NCBI GenBank assembly: GCA_946624335.1
Contig: CAMOSA010000003.1
Location: 1 to 30,477 of the forward strand
Reading direction: 5' to 3'
From: an uncultured Prevotellaceae bacterium
GTDB lineage: Bacteria; Bacteroidota; Bacteroidia; Bacteroidales; Bacteroidaceae
DNA length: 30,477 nucleotides
The notes below the pieces were generated by a model that had not been told where the DNA came from, did no database searches, and saw nothing but the letters and a program-made list of their open reading frames with translations. Numbering within the stretch: position 1 is the first letter of the stretch; each line of letters starts with the position of its first letter. Positions 1 through 7,863 of the stretch are shown here, piece by piece. The translations under genes were made by a program, and so were the position numbers.

Positions 1-133
1 GGTAGAGCTGGATGCGCTCCTTGTTACCCTCGACAATTTTGTAAGCCACGGTCACCGTGTCGCCAGCCTTAAACTGGGGGTAGGTCTTGCCCGTAGCAAA
101 TGCTTCTTCAGCAATTTTGATGAAATCTGCCAT
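1..133 (-). CDS. rplS: 50S ribosomal protein L19, N-terminal part (cut by window edge)
   Basis: The reverse strand from the ATG at 133 encodes a peptide beginning MADFIKIAEEAFATGK and continuing through a YKIVEGNKERIQ segment. This is the characteristic N-terminus of Bacteroidetes ribosomal protein L19, which sits at the interface of the 30S and 50S subunits. Only 44 codons are inside the window; the rest lies before base 1. A TACCTTTG -7 element on the minus strand at 227-234 would give a leader of roughly 90 nt. That leader could form structure, but I did not recognise a known L19 leader motif. The call rests on sequence familiarity and is firm despite the truncation. Confidence 0.93.
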   Translation of the reverse strand, partial: MADFIKIAEEAFATGKTYPQFKAGDTVTVAYKIVEGNKERIQLY

Positions 134-226
134 TGTTACAGAATAGATTAAATTGTTGTTGTCGGTCCTGCGCGGGCATAATAGGGAACACTGCATCCTA
201 CCAGCGACCCGTGCGGAAAGCGGGCG

Positions 227-234
227 CAAAGGTA
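227..234 (-). promoter_or_regulatory. Bacteroidetes -7 promoter element for rplS
   Basis: On the minus strand this reads TACCTTTG, an exact match to the Bacteroidetes sigma-ABfr -7 consensus TAnnTTTG. It lies about 93 nt upstream of the rplS start. No clear TTTG -33 box was found at the usual 19-21 bp spacing. Confidence 0.55.
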
Positions 235-349
235 GTAAAAAGATTAGAGATACGCGGCCGAATAGGTTGTTTTTTTTCGTTTTGCCCTTATTTTTTTGCT
301 TCTTACACATTTTTTTTACCCTTCTGGGGGCTTTTTGTCTACTTTTATG

Positions 350-357
350 TAACTTTG
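350..357 (+). promoter_or_regulatory. Bacteroidetes -7 promoter element for the sulfatase gene
   Basis: TAACTTTG matches the TAnnTTTG -7 consensus and lies 48 nt upstream of the sulfatase ATG in a T-rich stretch. A TTTG at 334-337 is nearby, but its 12-bp spacing is shorter than the usual -33 to -7 distance. Confidence 0.5.
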
Positions 358-405
358 TGCCCACAACTAACTCACTCCCTCATACCTCATCACTAATCTC
401 AACCC

Positions 406-2049
406 ATGTCCCGTTACACGAATCTCCTCCTTCTCGTCACGGCCACGCCTGGCGCCCTGCTGGCACAGTCCACGCGGCCCAACATCGTCTATATCATGAC
501 CGATGACCATACGGCGCAGATGATGTCGTGCTATGACAGCCGTTTCGTCGAGACGCCCAACCTGGACCGTATCGCCGCCGACGGCGTGCGTTTCACACAC
601 AGCTACGTGGCCAACTCGCTCTCTGGACCCAGCCGAGCCTGTATGCTCACGGGCAAGCACAGCCACAAGAACGGCTTCACCAACAACGAGCACGGCATCT
701 TCGACGGCTCACAACAGACCATGCCTAAGCTGCTTCAGGCCGCTGGCTACGAGACGGCGCTCATCGGCAAATGGCACCTCGTGTCGACGCCTACCGGCTT
801 CAACCACTGGGAGATACTGCCGGCACAGGGCGACTATTATAACCCCGTCTTTATCCATCAGGACGGCACACGGGCCGTCGACAGCGGCTACGTCACGCGT
901 ATCATCACCGACAAGGCGCTGGCATGGCTCGATCAGCGTGTCCCGTCGGACGCTTCAGGCGGCACGGCCGCAGCCACAGCCCGCCCCTTCGCCCTGTTTA
1001 TCCATCATAAAGCCTGCCATCGCGCCTGGCTGCCCGCCCTCGACGATCTGACGCTCTACGAAGACACCACTTTCCCGCTGCCGCCCGAGTTCCACGACGA
1101 TTATGCCGGTCGCCAGGCTGCCGCGAGGACGGAGATGGAGATTGGCAAGGATATGGATATCGTCTACGATACCAAGATGTTTGTCAGTCCCGACGAGACG
1201 CCCCGCACCCGTCTCTCGGGCAGCTATCAGAACATGATAGGTCGCTTGTCCAAGGACGAGCGGGCACGCTACGACGCCTTCTATGTCCCCCTCTCGCGTC
1301 AGTTCTACGACGAATGGGGCACCGACTACAACTTCCTGCCTCGTCAGTCGCAGAGCAGCGTCGACGGTTCGCGTGATGCCAAGCTCCTCGAATGGAAATA
1401 TCAGCGCTATATGCGCGATTATGCCAAGGTCGTGCACGCCCTGGACCAAGAGGTGGGACGTGTCCTCGACTATCTGCGTGACCATGGGTTGCTCGACAAC
1501 ACCCTCGTCGTCTACACCTCTGACCAAGGCTTCTATATGGGCGAGCACGGTTGGTTCGACAAGCGTTTCATGTACGAGGAGAGCCTGTCCACGCCGCTCG
1601 TCATGCGTCTGCCGAAAGGTCTCGAGCGCCGGGGTATCATCGATGAAATGGTGCAAAATATCGATTATGCTCCCACGTTCCTCGAGTTGGCTGGCGCACC
1701 TGTCCCGGCCGACATACAAGGTGTCTCGCTCCTGCCGCTGCTCAAGGGCAAGGCAGCCACGAAGGCCGACAGGCATCGGATAAGCCACTGGCGGGATGCC
1801 ATCTACTACCACTACTACGAATACCCGGCCGAGCACGATGTGCGCCGCCACTACGGCATCCGCACCGACCGCTACAAGCTGATTCATTTTTACGGGCACG
1901 ATGTCAACGCCTGGGAGCTCTACGACCTGCGCAACGATCCTCATGAGATGCACAACCTTTACGGCCAGCCTGGCATGGAAGCCCTTCAGCGACAGCTACA
2001 CCGGCGTCTCGAACTGCTGCAGATTCAGTACGACGACCCGCAGCGCTGA
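406..2049 (+). CDS. Secreted N-acetylglucosamine-6-sulfatase (sulfatase S1, S1_11-like)
   Basis: This 547-residue protein starts with a signal peptide (LLLLVTATPGALLAQ) followed directly by the sulfatase fold RPNIVYIMTDDH, where D33 and D34 are metal ligands. The activation motif is S73-G-P-S-R77-A-C-M-L-T-G-K. Serine at position 73 makes it a serine-type sulfatase whose formylglycine would be made by a radical-SAM anSME maturase, as is normal in anaerobic Bacteroidales. A later YTSDQGFYMGEHGWFDK block (about 370-386) supplies further metal and sulfate ligands. From memory the protein closely resembles Bacteroides thetaiotaomicron BT4656, which removes 6-O-sulfate from GlcNAc in mucin and keratan-type glycans; that substrate is inferred from similarity. 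Length is typical. It is convergent with a GH95 fucosidase gene, which also suits mucin use. The start at 406 is preferred because it gives an intact signal peptide. Confidence 0.93.
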   Translation: MSRYTNLLLLVTATPGALLAQSTRPNIVYIMTDDHTAQMMSCYDSRFVETPNLDRIAADGVRFTHSYVANSLSGPSRACMLTGKHSHKNGFTNNEHGIFDGSQQTMPKLLQAAGYETALIGKWHLVSTPTGFNHWEILPAQGDYYNPVFIHQDGTRAVDSGYVTRIITDKALAWLDQRVPSDASGGTAAATARPFALFIHHKACHRAWLPALDDLTLYEDTTFPLPPEFHDDYAGRQAAARTEMEIGKDMDIVYDTKMFVSPDETPRTRLSGSYQNMIGRLSKDERARYDAFYVPLSRQFYDEWGTDYNFLPRQSQSSVDGSRDAKLLEWKYQRYMRDYAKVVHALDQEVGRVLDYLRDHGLLDNTLVVYTSDQGFYMGEHGWFDKRFMYEESLSTPLVMRLPKGLERRGIIDEMVQNIDYAPTFLELAGAPVPADIQGVSLLPLLKGKAATKADRHRISHWRDAIYYHYYEYPAEHDVRRHYGIRTDRYKLIHFYGHDVNAWELYDLRNDPHEMHNLYGQPGMEALQRQLHRRLELLQIQYDDPQR

Positions 2050-2116
2050 GCGTGTCGGCGTCCTTCTTACCTTGGGCGTGCTGCCTCGCTACGTTAGGCG
2101 GAGCCACCCCCTTGAG

Positions 2117-2218
2117 AGTCTACAGCAAGTCTCTTAGGAGTCTACGGCAAGTCTCTTAGGAGTCTACGGCAAGTCTCTTAGGAGGGTAAGGTCACCCTCT
2201 TAGGAGTCTATGGCAAGG
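2117..2218. repeat. 22-bp tandem repeat array A (about 4.6 copies)
   Basis: Units begin at 2117, 2139, 2161, 2183 and 2205. Each unit carries AGTCTACGGCA followed by AGTCTCTTAGG, so AGTCT recurs every 11 bp within the 22-bp period. Unit 2 and unit 3 are identical and unit 1 differs at one base. The fourth unit is divergent and contains the inverted repeat GAGGGT-aaggtc-ACCCTC (2182-2199), which could act as a hairpin between the convergent sulfatase and GH95 genes. The array fills much of the 249-bp space between these two genes. There are no unique spacers, so it is not a CRISPR array. Confidence 0.9.
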
Positions 2219-2298
2219 AAAAGTAGAAAACGTATGAAATGGATTACGCCCCTTCTTGTGCTGACGTAAAAAGTAAAGCAAGCTCATTAGTTGAATAC

Positions 2299-5200
2299 TT
2301 ACCGGAGCGCAACCTTGCGTCCCTCGGTGACGTAGACACCGCGCTGAGCTGTCTCAACGCGCTGTCCACTGAGGTTGTAGTAAGGCTTGCTGCCCGTCAG
2401 TTGCCCATCGCTGTCGTGCTGCTCACCGCCACGTACTTCACGGATCCGGTCGTCGTCGGCGCGTGGCGTGACGGTGTAGGCTGTTCCGGGCGTGGTCACC
2501 GGTACGACGACGCGGTCGGGCGAGAGCACGGTGGCCTCGACGGGCTGTCCGTCGGCGCTAATCACATAGTCCGCGATGTTGGGGTAGGCGATGGCCATCG
2601 TCTGCCCGGCATGACTGATGATGGTGGCTTCGGTGAGCTTGCCCTCGTCCCACTGCTCGTCAACCTCGAAGCCGCCGACGGCGCGGAGGCCGCGCACGCT
2701 GCCCTTGGGCCATACGTAGGGCAGGGCGGGCAAGAGCTGTAGCGTGTCGGTGTGGCTCTGCAGCAGCATCTCGGCCATGCCTGCTGCCACGCCGAAGTTG
2801 CCGTCGATCTGGAACGGAGCGTGCGAGTCAAACAGGTTGTAGTACACGCCGCCCTTGGACTGGTCGGTGCCGTAGCTGGTGCTGTGCTTGAACTCGAGGC
2901 GGAAGAGCTCGACGCACTGGTCTGGTTCGAGGGCACGTGCCCACAGGTTCATCTTCCAGCCCATTGACCATCCTGTCGAGGCCAGGCCGCGCAGGCGCAG
3001 GCTCTGAACGGCCGGTGCGTAGTAGGGGCTCGATGAGGGGAGGTTGGCGAAGGGGTATAACGCCATCATGTGCGAGAGGTGGCGATGCCCCGTCTCGCCG
3101 CCGTTGCCGGTGGCAAAGTCGGTGTATTTCCATTCGCGCAGGATGGTCTTGCCGGCGTACTGCTCGGTGTGCAGGCCGTTGTCGAGGTTCTCGAACTTCT
3201 CGCGCAGCTGGCTGAGGAAGGCTTCGCTGACGCCCGCCTCGTCGGTGCCGAGAATCTCTATGGCCTTGATGGTCTGGTCGAAGAGGTTCCACACGATTTG
3301 CTGTGCGTGTGCCGTGGCGTTCTCTACGGGTCCATGCTCCGGTGAGAACTCGTTGGGGCACTCCCATGTGCCGTCGCTGGCTTTCTTGAGGCGTTCCATC
3401 CACATCTCGGTGGCGGAGAGCATGACGGGCAGGGCTGTCTGGCGCAGGAAGTCGCGGTCGAGGGTGAAGCGGTAGTGCTGCCACAGGTGGTCGCACGACC
3501 AGGCGCCGGCTTCAGGGTAGTTGGCTGCCATCCAGTCGGTGCAGCATCCGAAGATGTTGTTCTCGGTGTAGCAGGCCCATCCCTTCGTGTGGTGGAGGAA
3601 GCGCCCGCCCGATCCGCTGCCCGTGGCATAGTTCTTCCATACGGGCTGCACGACGGCCATGTTGTAGAGGTAGTTGAGATACTTCTCGTGCATCTCGCTC
3701 AGGCCGGTGATCTCGGCGGGCCAGTAGTTCATCTGGATGTTGATGTTGGCGTGTATGTCGGAGCACCAGGGCGGATTGTTCCGGTGGTTCCAGATGCCTT
3801 GCAGGTTGTTGGGCAGGTCGATGCCCCGCGAGCTGGCGATGAGCAGGTAGCGGCCATAGGCGAAGTAGAGGGCTTCGAGCATACGTGCGTCCTTGGAGCG
3901 GGTGAGTGCGCCTTTGCTGGTGAGCGTGGCGTAGGTGTTGACGAGCTTGTCGGTCGTCTTGGTGTTGACGGCTCCGTCGAGGGTGAGCCGGCAGCGGTCG
4001 AAGAACGAGGTGTAGTCGGCGACGTGGTCGGCGAGCAGTGCTGCCCAGCCCTTGGAGGCTGCAGCGTCGACGGCAGTCTGTGTGCGTGCTGCCAGCTGGT
4101 CGGTGGCGCTGACGAAGCCGGGCGCTACGGGGTCGTAGTCGGTGACGGCCGAGAGTACGATGAGTATCTCGTCGGCTCCCTCGACGTGGACGCCGTCGGC
4201 GTCGGTGGTCGTGGTGCCGCCGGTGGCGACGACCCTCATGCGTGCGTTGAACGAGACGGTCTGCAGTGCGCCCTCGAAGGTGCCTTGGCCGTCGGCGTAG
4301 CTGCCGCGTATATTATGCGCGTTCCATAGATATATGCGTTGGCTGAGCTGGCCGGGTTCGCTGGCCGAGAGGTGGACGGCAATGACCTGGTCGGGCGCCG
4401 AGGCGATGTACTCGCGCCGGAAAGTGACGGTTTTATCGGTGTTTTTCCACTCTGCCGTGGCCACGGCGTTGGCGATGTCAAGGGTGCGTACATACTCTTT
4501 CGCGCCCTGCGAGCTGGACGTGCCGAAGCGGTCGGCGGTGTCCTCGATATATAGGTGTCCGAAGTTCTGGTAGCCGCCGTCGCGGTTGTAGACGGTTGAC
4601 GATCCCGTCCACAGCGTCTTCTCGTTGAACTGCACGATGTCCTGGCGTATGCCTCCGTAGATCATGGCTCCGAGCTGTCCGTTGCCGATGGGCAGCGCAT
4701 ATTCCATCCACGGGTCGGCGACGGTGGCCTTGGTGACGGGCGTGGTGTACCAGAGCGTCAGTGGCTCGTCGGGGCGGAAGGTGGAGTAGGGCGTCACGGC
4801 CCACTCGGCGAGCTTCGAGGGCTGCGGGTCCGTGTCGGGCAGCGTGGCGGGGTCGATGAAGAGGAGTGGGTTGTTGGGGTCGTTGGCGTTCCATGCCCCG
4901 AGCTCGCGGCCGACGCCGAAGCCGCCCCATTGGTTCATGGACTTGCCGCTGACGCCGTTGGCCTGTATCTCCCAGGCCGGGCGGAAGTCGGCGTTGGCCG
5001 TCTTGACGAGCTTCAGGTTGCCGCTCTGTGCGGTCGAGGCGGCGAAGCGCTCACCATTATAATATATGTGTCGTCCGGCCTTGCTGATGATCTCGCAGCT
5101 GTTCTGTGTGCCCGTGACTTTCCACAGCTGAGCCGCGTTGTTCTTGTCGACGTCGGCGGTCTGCAGCTTGACGCCCTCGCCCATGTCCTGCAGCGCCGCT

Positions 5201-5328
5201 TCGCCACGGCGGAACTGAATGATGTACCACGTCTCTGCCTCGTCGGTAGAGAATGTCGGAAGCGTCTGCGCACACAGCGACAGACAGGCCATTACCAAAA
5301 GGGATGTAAGGATGGTCAGTCGTTTCAT
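2299..5328 (-). CDS. Secreted GH95 alpha-L-fucosidase with N-terminal ricin-like domain
   Basis: This 1009-residue protein has a signal peptide (cleavage near CLSLCAQ, residue 21). Residues about 30-165 look like a beta-trefoil/ricin-type module (WYIIQFRRGEAALQDMGEG...AQLWKV...GRHIYYN). The GH95 catalytic part starts near 191 (LTLWYTTP... ALPIGNGQLGAMIYGG... NEKTLW). Active-site residues known from the Bifidobacterium AfcA enzyme appear to be present: N528 and N530 in HANINIQMNYWP, E664 in FSPEHGP as general acid, and D842 in QIDGNFG. GH95 enzymes are inverting and mainly release alpha-1,2-linked fucose from mucin and milk glycans; some act on alpha-1,2-L-galactose. The C-terminus ends PYYNLSGQRV...GVYVTEGRKVALR, a tail shared with two other secreted proteins in this window. 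The ATG at 5328 is preferred because the signal peptide follows at once. Confidence 0.94.
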   Translation of the reverse strand: MKRLTILTSLLVMACLSLCAQTLPTFSTDEAETWYIIQFRRGEAALQDMGEGVKLQTADVDKNNAAQLWKVTGTQNSCEIISKAGRHIYYNGERFAASTAQSGNLKLVKTANADFRPAWEIQANGVSGKSMNQWGGFGVGRELGAWNANDPNNPLLFIDPATLPDTDPQPSKLAEWAVTPYSTFRPDEPLTLWYTTPVTKATVADPWMEYALPIGNGQLGAMIYGGIRQDIVQFNEKTLWTGSSTVYNRDGGYQNFGHLYIEDTADRFGTSSSQGAKEYVRTLDIANAVATAEWKNTDKTVTFRREYIASAPDQVIAVHLSASEPGQLSQRIYLWNAHNIRGSYADGQGTFEGALQTVSFNARMRVVATGGTTTTDADGVHVEGADEILIVLSAVTDYDPVAPGFVSATDQLAARTQTAVDAAASKGWAALLADHVADYTSFFDRCRLTLDGAVNTKTTDKLVNTYATLTSKGALTRSKDARMLEALYFAYGRYLLIASSRGIDLPNNLQGIWNHRNNPPWCSDIHANINIQMNYWPAEITGLSEMHEKYLNYLYNMAVVQPVWKNYATGSGSGGRFLHHTKGWACYTENNIFGCCTDWMAANYPEAGAWSCDHLWQHYRFTLDRDFLRQTALPVMLSATEMWMERLKKASDGTWECPNEFSPEHGPVENATAHAQQIVWNLFDQTIKAIEILGTDEAGVSEAFLSQLREKFENLDNGLHTEQYAGKTILREWKYTDFATGNGGETGHRHLSHMMALYPFANLPSSSPYYAPAVQSLRLRGLASTGWSMGWKMNLWARALEPDQCVELFRLEFKHSTSYGTDQSKGGVYYNLFDSHAPFQIDGNFGVAAGMAEMLLQSHTDTLQLLPALPYVWPKGSVRGLRAVGGFEVDEQWDEGKLTEATIISHAGQTMAIAYPNIADYVISADGQPVEATVLSPDRVVVPVTTPGTAYTVTPRADDDRIREVRGGEQHDSDGQLTGSKPYYNLSGQRVETAQRGVYVTEGRKVALR

Positions 5329-5396
5329 GTCATTAGTATGTTAATTAGTTAAGCGTCATTGTCCCGTTGGCCTTTAACCCATTAATGCATCTCAGT

Positions 5397-5500
5397 GCAA
5401 ACGTGTTAACGTGTCGATGAGTTAACCTGTCAACGTGTTAATGTGTCAACGTGTAAGCCTGTTCACGTGTTAGCTCGTTACTATGCTAACGTGTCAACGT
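5397..5500. repeat. Degenerate 8-bp tandem repeat array (13 units), abutting tRNA-Leu
   Basis: A G(T/C)(T/C)AACGT-like octamer recurs at exact 8-bp steps from 5397 to 5500 (for example GTTAACGT at 5405, GTCAACGT at 5429, 5445 and 5493). Units are degenerate but the register does not slip over 13 units. The array ends at the base before the tRNA 3' end (5501). It fills most of the space between the GH95 start and the tRNA. No promoter could be identified for GH95 inside it except a weak CACGTTTG on the minus strand at 5398-5405. Confidence 0.85.
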
Positions 5501-5585
5501 GCCCGGAACGGGAATCGAACCCGTACGGCCATCACTGGCCAAGGGATTTTAAGTCCCTCGTGTCTACCAATTCCACCATCTGGGC
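5501..5585 (-). tRNA. tRNA-Leu (anticodon TAA)
   Basis: The reverse strand folds as an 85-nt class II tRNA. The acceptor stem is GCCCAGA with TCCGGGC (one A-C mismatch), the D-arm contains TGGTAGACA, the anticodon stem AGGGA/TCCCT carries the loop CTTAAAA, there is a variable arm TGGCCAGTGATGGCC, and the T-arm is CGGGTTCGATTCCCG. The anticodon TAA (plus-strand bases 5549-5551) reads leucine UUA/UUG codons. The long variable arm fits leucine. The 3' CCA is not encoded; the next bases are those of the 8-bp repeat array. Confidence 0.97.
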
Positions 5586-5600
5586 TTCGGATAGCGGGTG

Positions 5601-5608
5601 CAAAGGTA
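5601..5608 (-). promoter_or_regulatory. Bacteroidetes -7 promoter element for tRNA-Leu
   Basis: The minus strand reads TACCTTTG, matching TAnnTTTG, 15 nt upstream of the tRNA 5' end. This spacing is suitable for a short precursor. Confidence 0.6.
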
Positions 5609-5745
5609 ATAAAAAGTTGAACGTTGCGTGTCGAAAGTGAAAGTTTTTTTTCGTTTTTCCTTCATTTTGTCTTGTTTTGTGGCTGATACGAGCTCTCCGA
5701 GGGTCAAAAAAAGCCTTTTCAGGCGGTCGTTTGTGATTTTCTTTG

Positions 5746-5753
5746 TAACTTTG
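5746..5753 (+). promoter_or_regulatory. Bacteroidetes -7 promoter element for the glycosyltransferase operon
   Basis: TAACTTTG matches TAnnTTTG and is 45 nt upstream of the GT4 start at 5799. With the oppositely oriented element at 5601-5608 it makes 5586-5798 a divergent promoter region. Confidence 0.55.
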
Positions 5754-5798
5754 CCGCGCAAAATAAACAGCGTAGTCCCCTACGCTCGACCCCCAGAC

Positions 5799-7088
5799 AT
5801 GCGCGTCCTCCTTGTCAACACGTCCGAGCAGAGCGGCGGTGCGGCCATCGCGGCCTCCCGTCTGTCTGCAGCCTTGAATCGCTTCGGCGTCGAGGCCCGT
5901 CTGCTCGTGCGTGACAAGCAGAGCGCCCTCGCCACGACCGTTGCCCTTCCGCAGCGCTGCCGTCTGCGCGGTGCCTTCCTCTGGGAACGCCTGTGCCTGT
6001 GGGCCGCCAACGGCTTCAGCCGCAAGGGCCTGTGGTCCGTGGACATCGCCAACGCCGGCGTCGACATCACCCGTCACCCCGCTTTCCGCGAGGCCGACGT
6101 CATCCATCTGCACTGGGTCAACCAGGGCCTGCTGTCGATGCGTACGCTCGATGGCATCCTGCACAGCGGCAAGCCCGTGGTGTGGACGCTGCACGATATG
6201 TGGCCCGTCACGGGCATCTGCCATCATGCTGCCGACTGCCGTCACTACCACAGCTGCTGCCACGACTGCCCTCAGCTGCAGCGGCCCGGCGCGTCGGACT
6301 GGTCGGCCACGGTCTTCGGCCAGAAGGTCAAGGCCTATGCCGGCGCTCCGCTGACGTTCGTCGCCGTGAGCCGGTGGATGGCCGAACGGGCCCGGGAGAG
6401 CGCGCTGACGGCCGGCCATGAGGTGGCGACCATCCCCAACACGCTGCCTCTCGGCGCCTTCGAGGCACTGCCGCGTCAGGAGGCACGCCGCCGTCTGGGC
6501 CTGCCCGCAGCGGCACGCGTCGTGGCGTTCGGCGCAGCACGCATCGACAATGCGATGAAAGGTCTGCCGCGCCTGATGGCGGCCTTGGGCCGTCTGGCGT
6601 CTACGCCCGGCGCCGCGCCGCTCCACCTGCTGCTGTTCGGGGGCGTCAAGGACGCTGCGCTGCTGCGCCAGGCTCCGTGCCCCACCACCTACCTCGGCCC
6701 CGTCGCCGGCCCGGAGGCGCTGAGCGGCGTCTACTCGGCCTCCGACGTGCTGGTCAACAGCTCGGACTATGAGACGTTTGGCCAGACGATCATCGAGGCC
6801 ATGGCCTGCGGCTGCACGCCTGTCAGCTTCGACCGCGGCGGGCAGACAGACATCATCAGCCACCGCATCGACGGCTACCTGGCCCGCTTCGGCGACATCG
6901 ACGACCTGGCCTGCGGCATACGATGGGCGCTCGAGGCCCGCCTGCCGGCCGACGTGCTCAGGCAGAGCGTCGCATCGCGCTACAGCGAGGAGGCCGTCGC
7001 CCGTCAGCACATACAGCTCTACGAGCGCCTGCTCGGCCAGACAGGCCGCGGCAGTCACCAGCTAAAAGAAGAGTACACACATGATTAA
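5799..7088 (+). CDS. Family 4 glycosyltransferase (GT-B fold)
   Basis: The protein is 429 residues when started at MRVLLVNTSEQSGGAA. A longer frame is open back to 5628 but it crosses the promoter and lacks similarity, so 5799 is preferred. The N-terminal GT-B donor/acceptor fold begins RVLLVNT with a glycine pair, and the C-terminal half carries the GT4 signature E325-TFGQTII-E333 followed by AMACGCTPV. A cysteine cluster at 141, 147, 153, 154 and 157 follows TLHDMWPVTGIC. This cluster recurs in Bacteroidetes glycosyltransferases near a HDMW motif and may bind metal. It probably adds a sugar to a lipid-linked glycan or capsule precursor in the cytoplasm, but donor and acceptor cannot be told. 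It overlaps the next gene by 8 bp, indicating an operon. Confidence 0.9.
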   Translation: MRVLLVNTSEQSGGAAIAASRLSAALNRFGVEARLLVRDKQSALATTVALPQRCRLRGAFLWERLCLWAANGFSRKGLWSVDIANAGVDITRHPAFREADVIHLHWVNQGLLSMRTLDGILHSGKPVVWTLHDMWPVTGICHHAADCRHYHSCCHDCPQLQRPGASDWSATVFGQKVKAYAGAPLTFVAVSRWMAERARESALTAGHEVATIPNTLPLGAFEALPRQEARRRLGLPAAARVVAFGAARIDNAMKGLPRLMAALGRLASTPGAAPLHLLLFGGVKDAALLRQAPCPTTYLGPVAGPEALSGVYSASDVLVNSSDYETFGQTIIEAMACGCTPVSFDRGGQTDIISHRIDGYLARFGDIDDLACGIRWALEARLPADVLRQSVASRYSEEAVARQHIQLYERLLGQTGRGSHQLKEEYTHD

Positions 7089-7863
7089 GTTCACCATAGT
7101 CACCGTCACCTACAACGCCGGAAAGACCATCCGCCGCACCCTCGACAGCGTCTCGGCCCAGACTTACGATGCCGTTGAGCACCTGATCATCGACGGTTGC
7201 TCCAACGACACCACGATGGCGGAGATCCATCGCTACGTCGAGCACAACACCGACATGCGGCATCCGCATAACATCGTGTTGGTGCGCGAGCCGGACAATG
7301 GCCTCTACGACGCGATGAACAAGGCCCTGCTGCTGGCCAAGGGCGACTATGTCGTCTTCCTGAACGCCGGCGACACGTTCCACACGCCGACCTTGCTGTC
7401 CGACATCTCGCAGCAGCTGGCCCGCTACAACACGTCGCGGCTGCCGGCCGTCGTGTATGGCGAGACGGACCTTGTGGACGACGAGGGCCGCTTCCTGCGC
7501 CACCGTCGCCTCGAGGCTCCCGAGCGGTTGACGGCGCTGAGCTTCCTGCACGGTATGCTCGTCTGCCACCAGAGCTTCTATGCCCGGACCGACATCGCAC
7601 GGGTCACCGCCTACGACCTCCGCTATCGCTACTCGGCCGACTACGACTGGTGCATCCGCGTGCTCCGCAGCGCCGAGCGCCGCGGGCTGGCCGTGCACAA
7701 CACGAAGCTCGTCCTGACGGACTATCTCGCCGAGGGGCTCACCACGCGCAACCACCGTCGCTCGCTCATGGAACGCCTGCGGCTGATGGCCCGCCACTAC
7801 GGATGGTTCCGGGCGTTGGCCATGCACGCCTGGTTCGTCGTCCGGGCCGTGGTGAAACAATGA
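7081..7863 (+). CDS. Family 2 glycosyltransferase (GT-A fold)
   Basis: A 260-residue GT2 enzyme. It starts FTIVTVTYNAGKTIRRTLDSVSAQTYDAVEHLIIDGCSND, which is the nucleotide-sugar binding fold. LYDAMNKALLLAKGDYVVFLNAGD carries the D-x-D-like metal site region (NAGD). Later RYSADYDWCIRVL resembles the acceptor-side ED/DW motif. There are no membrane spans, so it is likely a soluble or peripheral cytoplasmic enzyme of the WcaA/WcaE-like group in exopolysaccharide, O-antigen or protein O-glycan synthesis. It lies downstream of and overlaps the GT4 gene, and its stop overlaps the nhaA start (ATGA), so translation is probably coupled. The specific sugar is unknown. Confidence 0.9.
   Translation: MIKFTIVTVTYNAGKTIRRTLDSVSAQTYDAVEHLIIDGCSNDTTMAEIHRYVEHNTDMRHPHNIVLVREPDNGLYDAMNKALLLAKGDYVVFLNAGDTFHTPTLLSDISQQLARYNTSRLPAVVYGETDLVDDEGRFLRHRRLEAPERLTALSFLHGMLVCHQSFYARTDIARVTAYDLRYRYSADYDWCIRVLRSAERRGLAVHNTKLVLTDYLAEGLTTRNHRRSLMERLRLMARHYGWFRALAMHAWFVVRAVVKQ

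Noticed and set aside
134..226. Known riboswitch or L19 leader RNA
   Set aside because: The rplS leader has some short complementary segments, but I could not match it to a known leader structure with confidence.
2239..2742. 167-codon plus-strand frame beginning in the sulfatase-GH95 gap
   Set aside because: Most of it is antisense to the GH95 C-terminus and it shows no family motif or promoter.
5628..5798. 57-residue N-terminal extension of the GT4 protein
   Set aside because: The extension crosses the TAACTTTG promoter element, has AT-rich non-coding character and the GT-B fold starts at 5799.
5532..7058. Long minus-strand open frame of 508 codons
   Set aside because: It runs through tRNA-Leu, a promoter region and the antisense of the GT4 gene; it is a GC-rich shadow frame.
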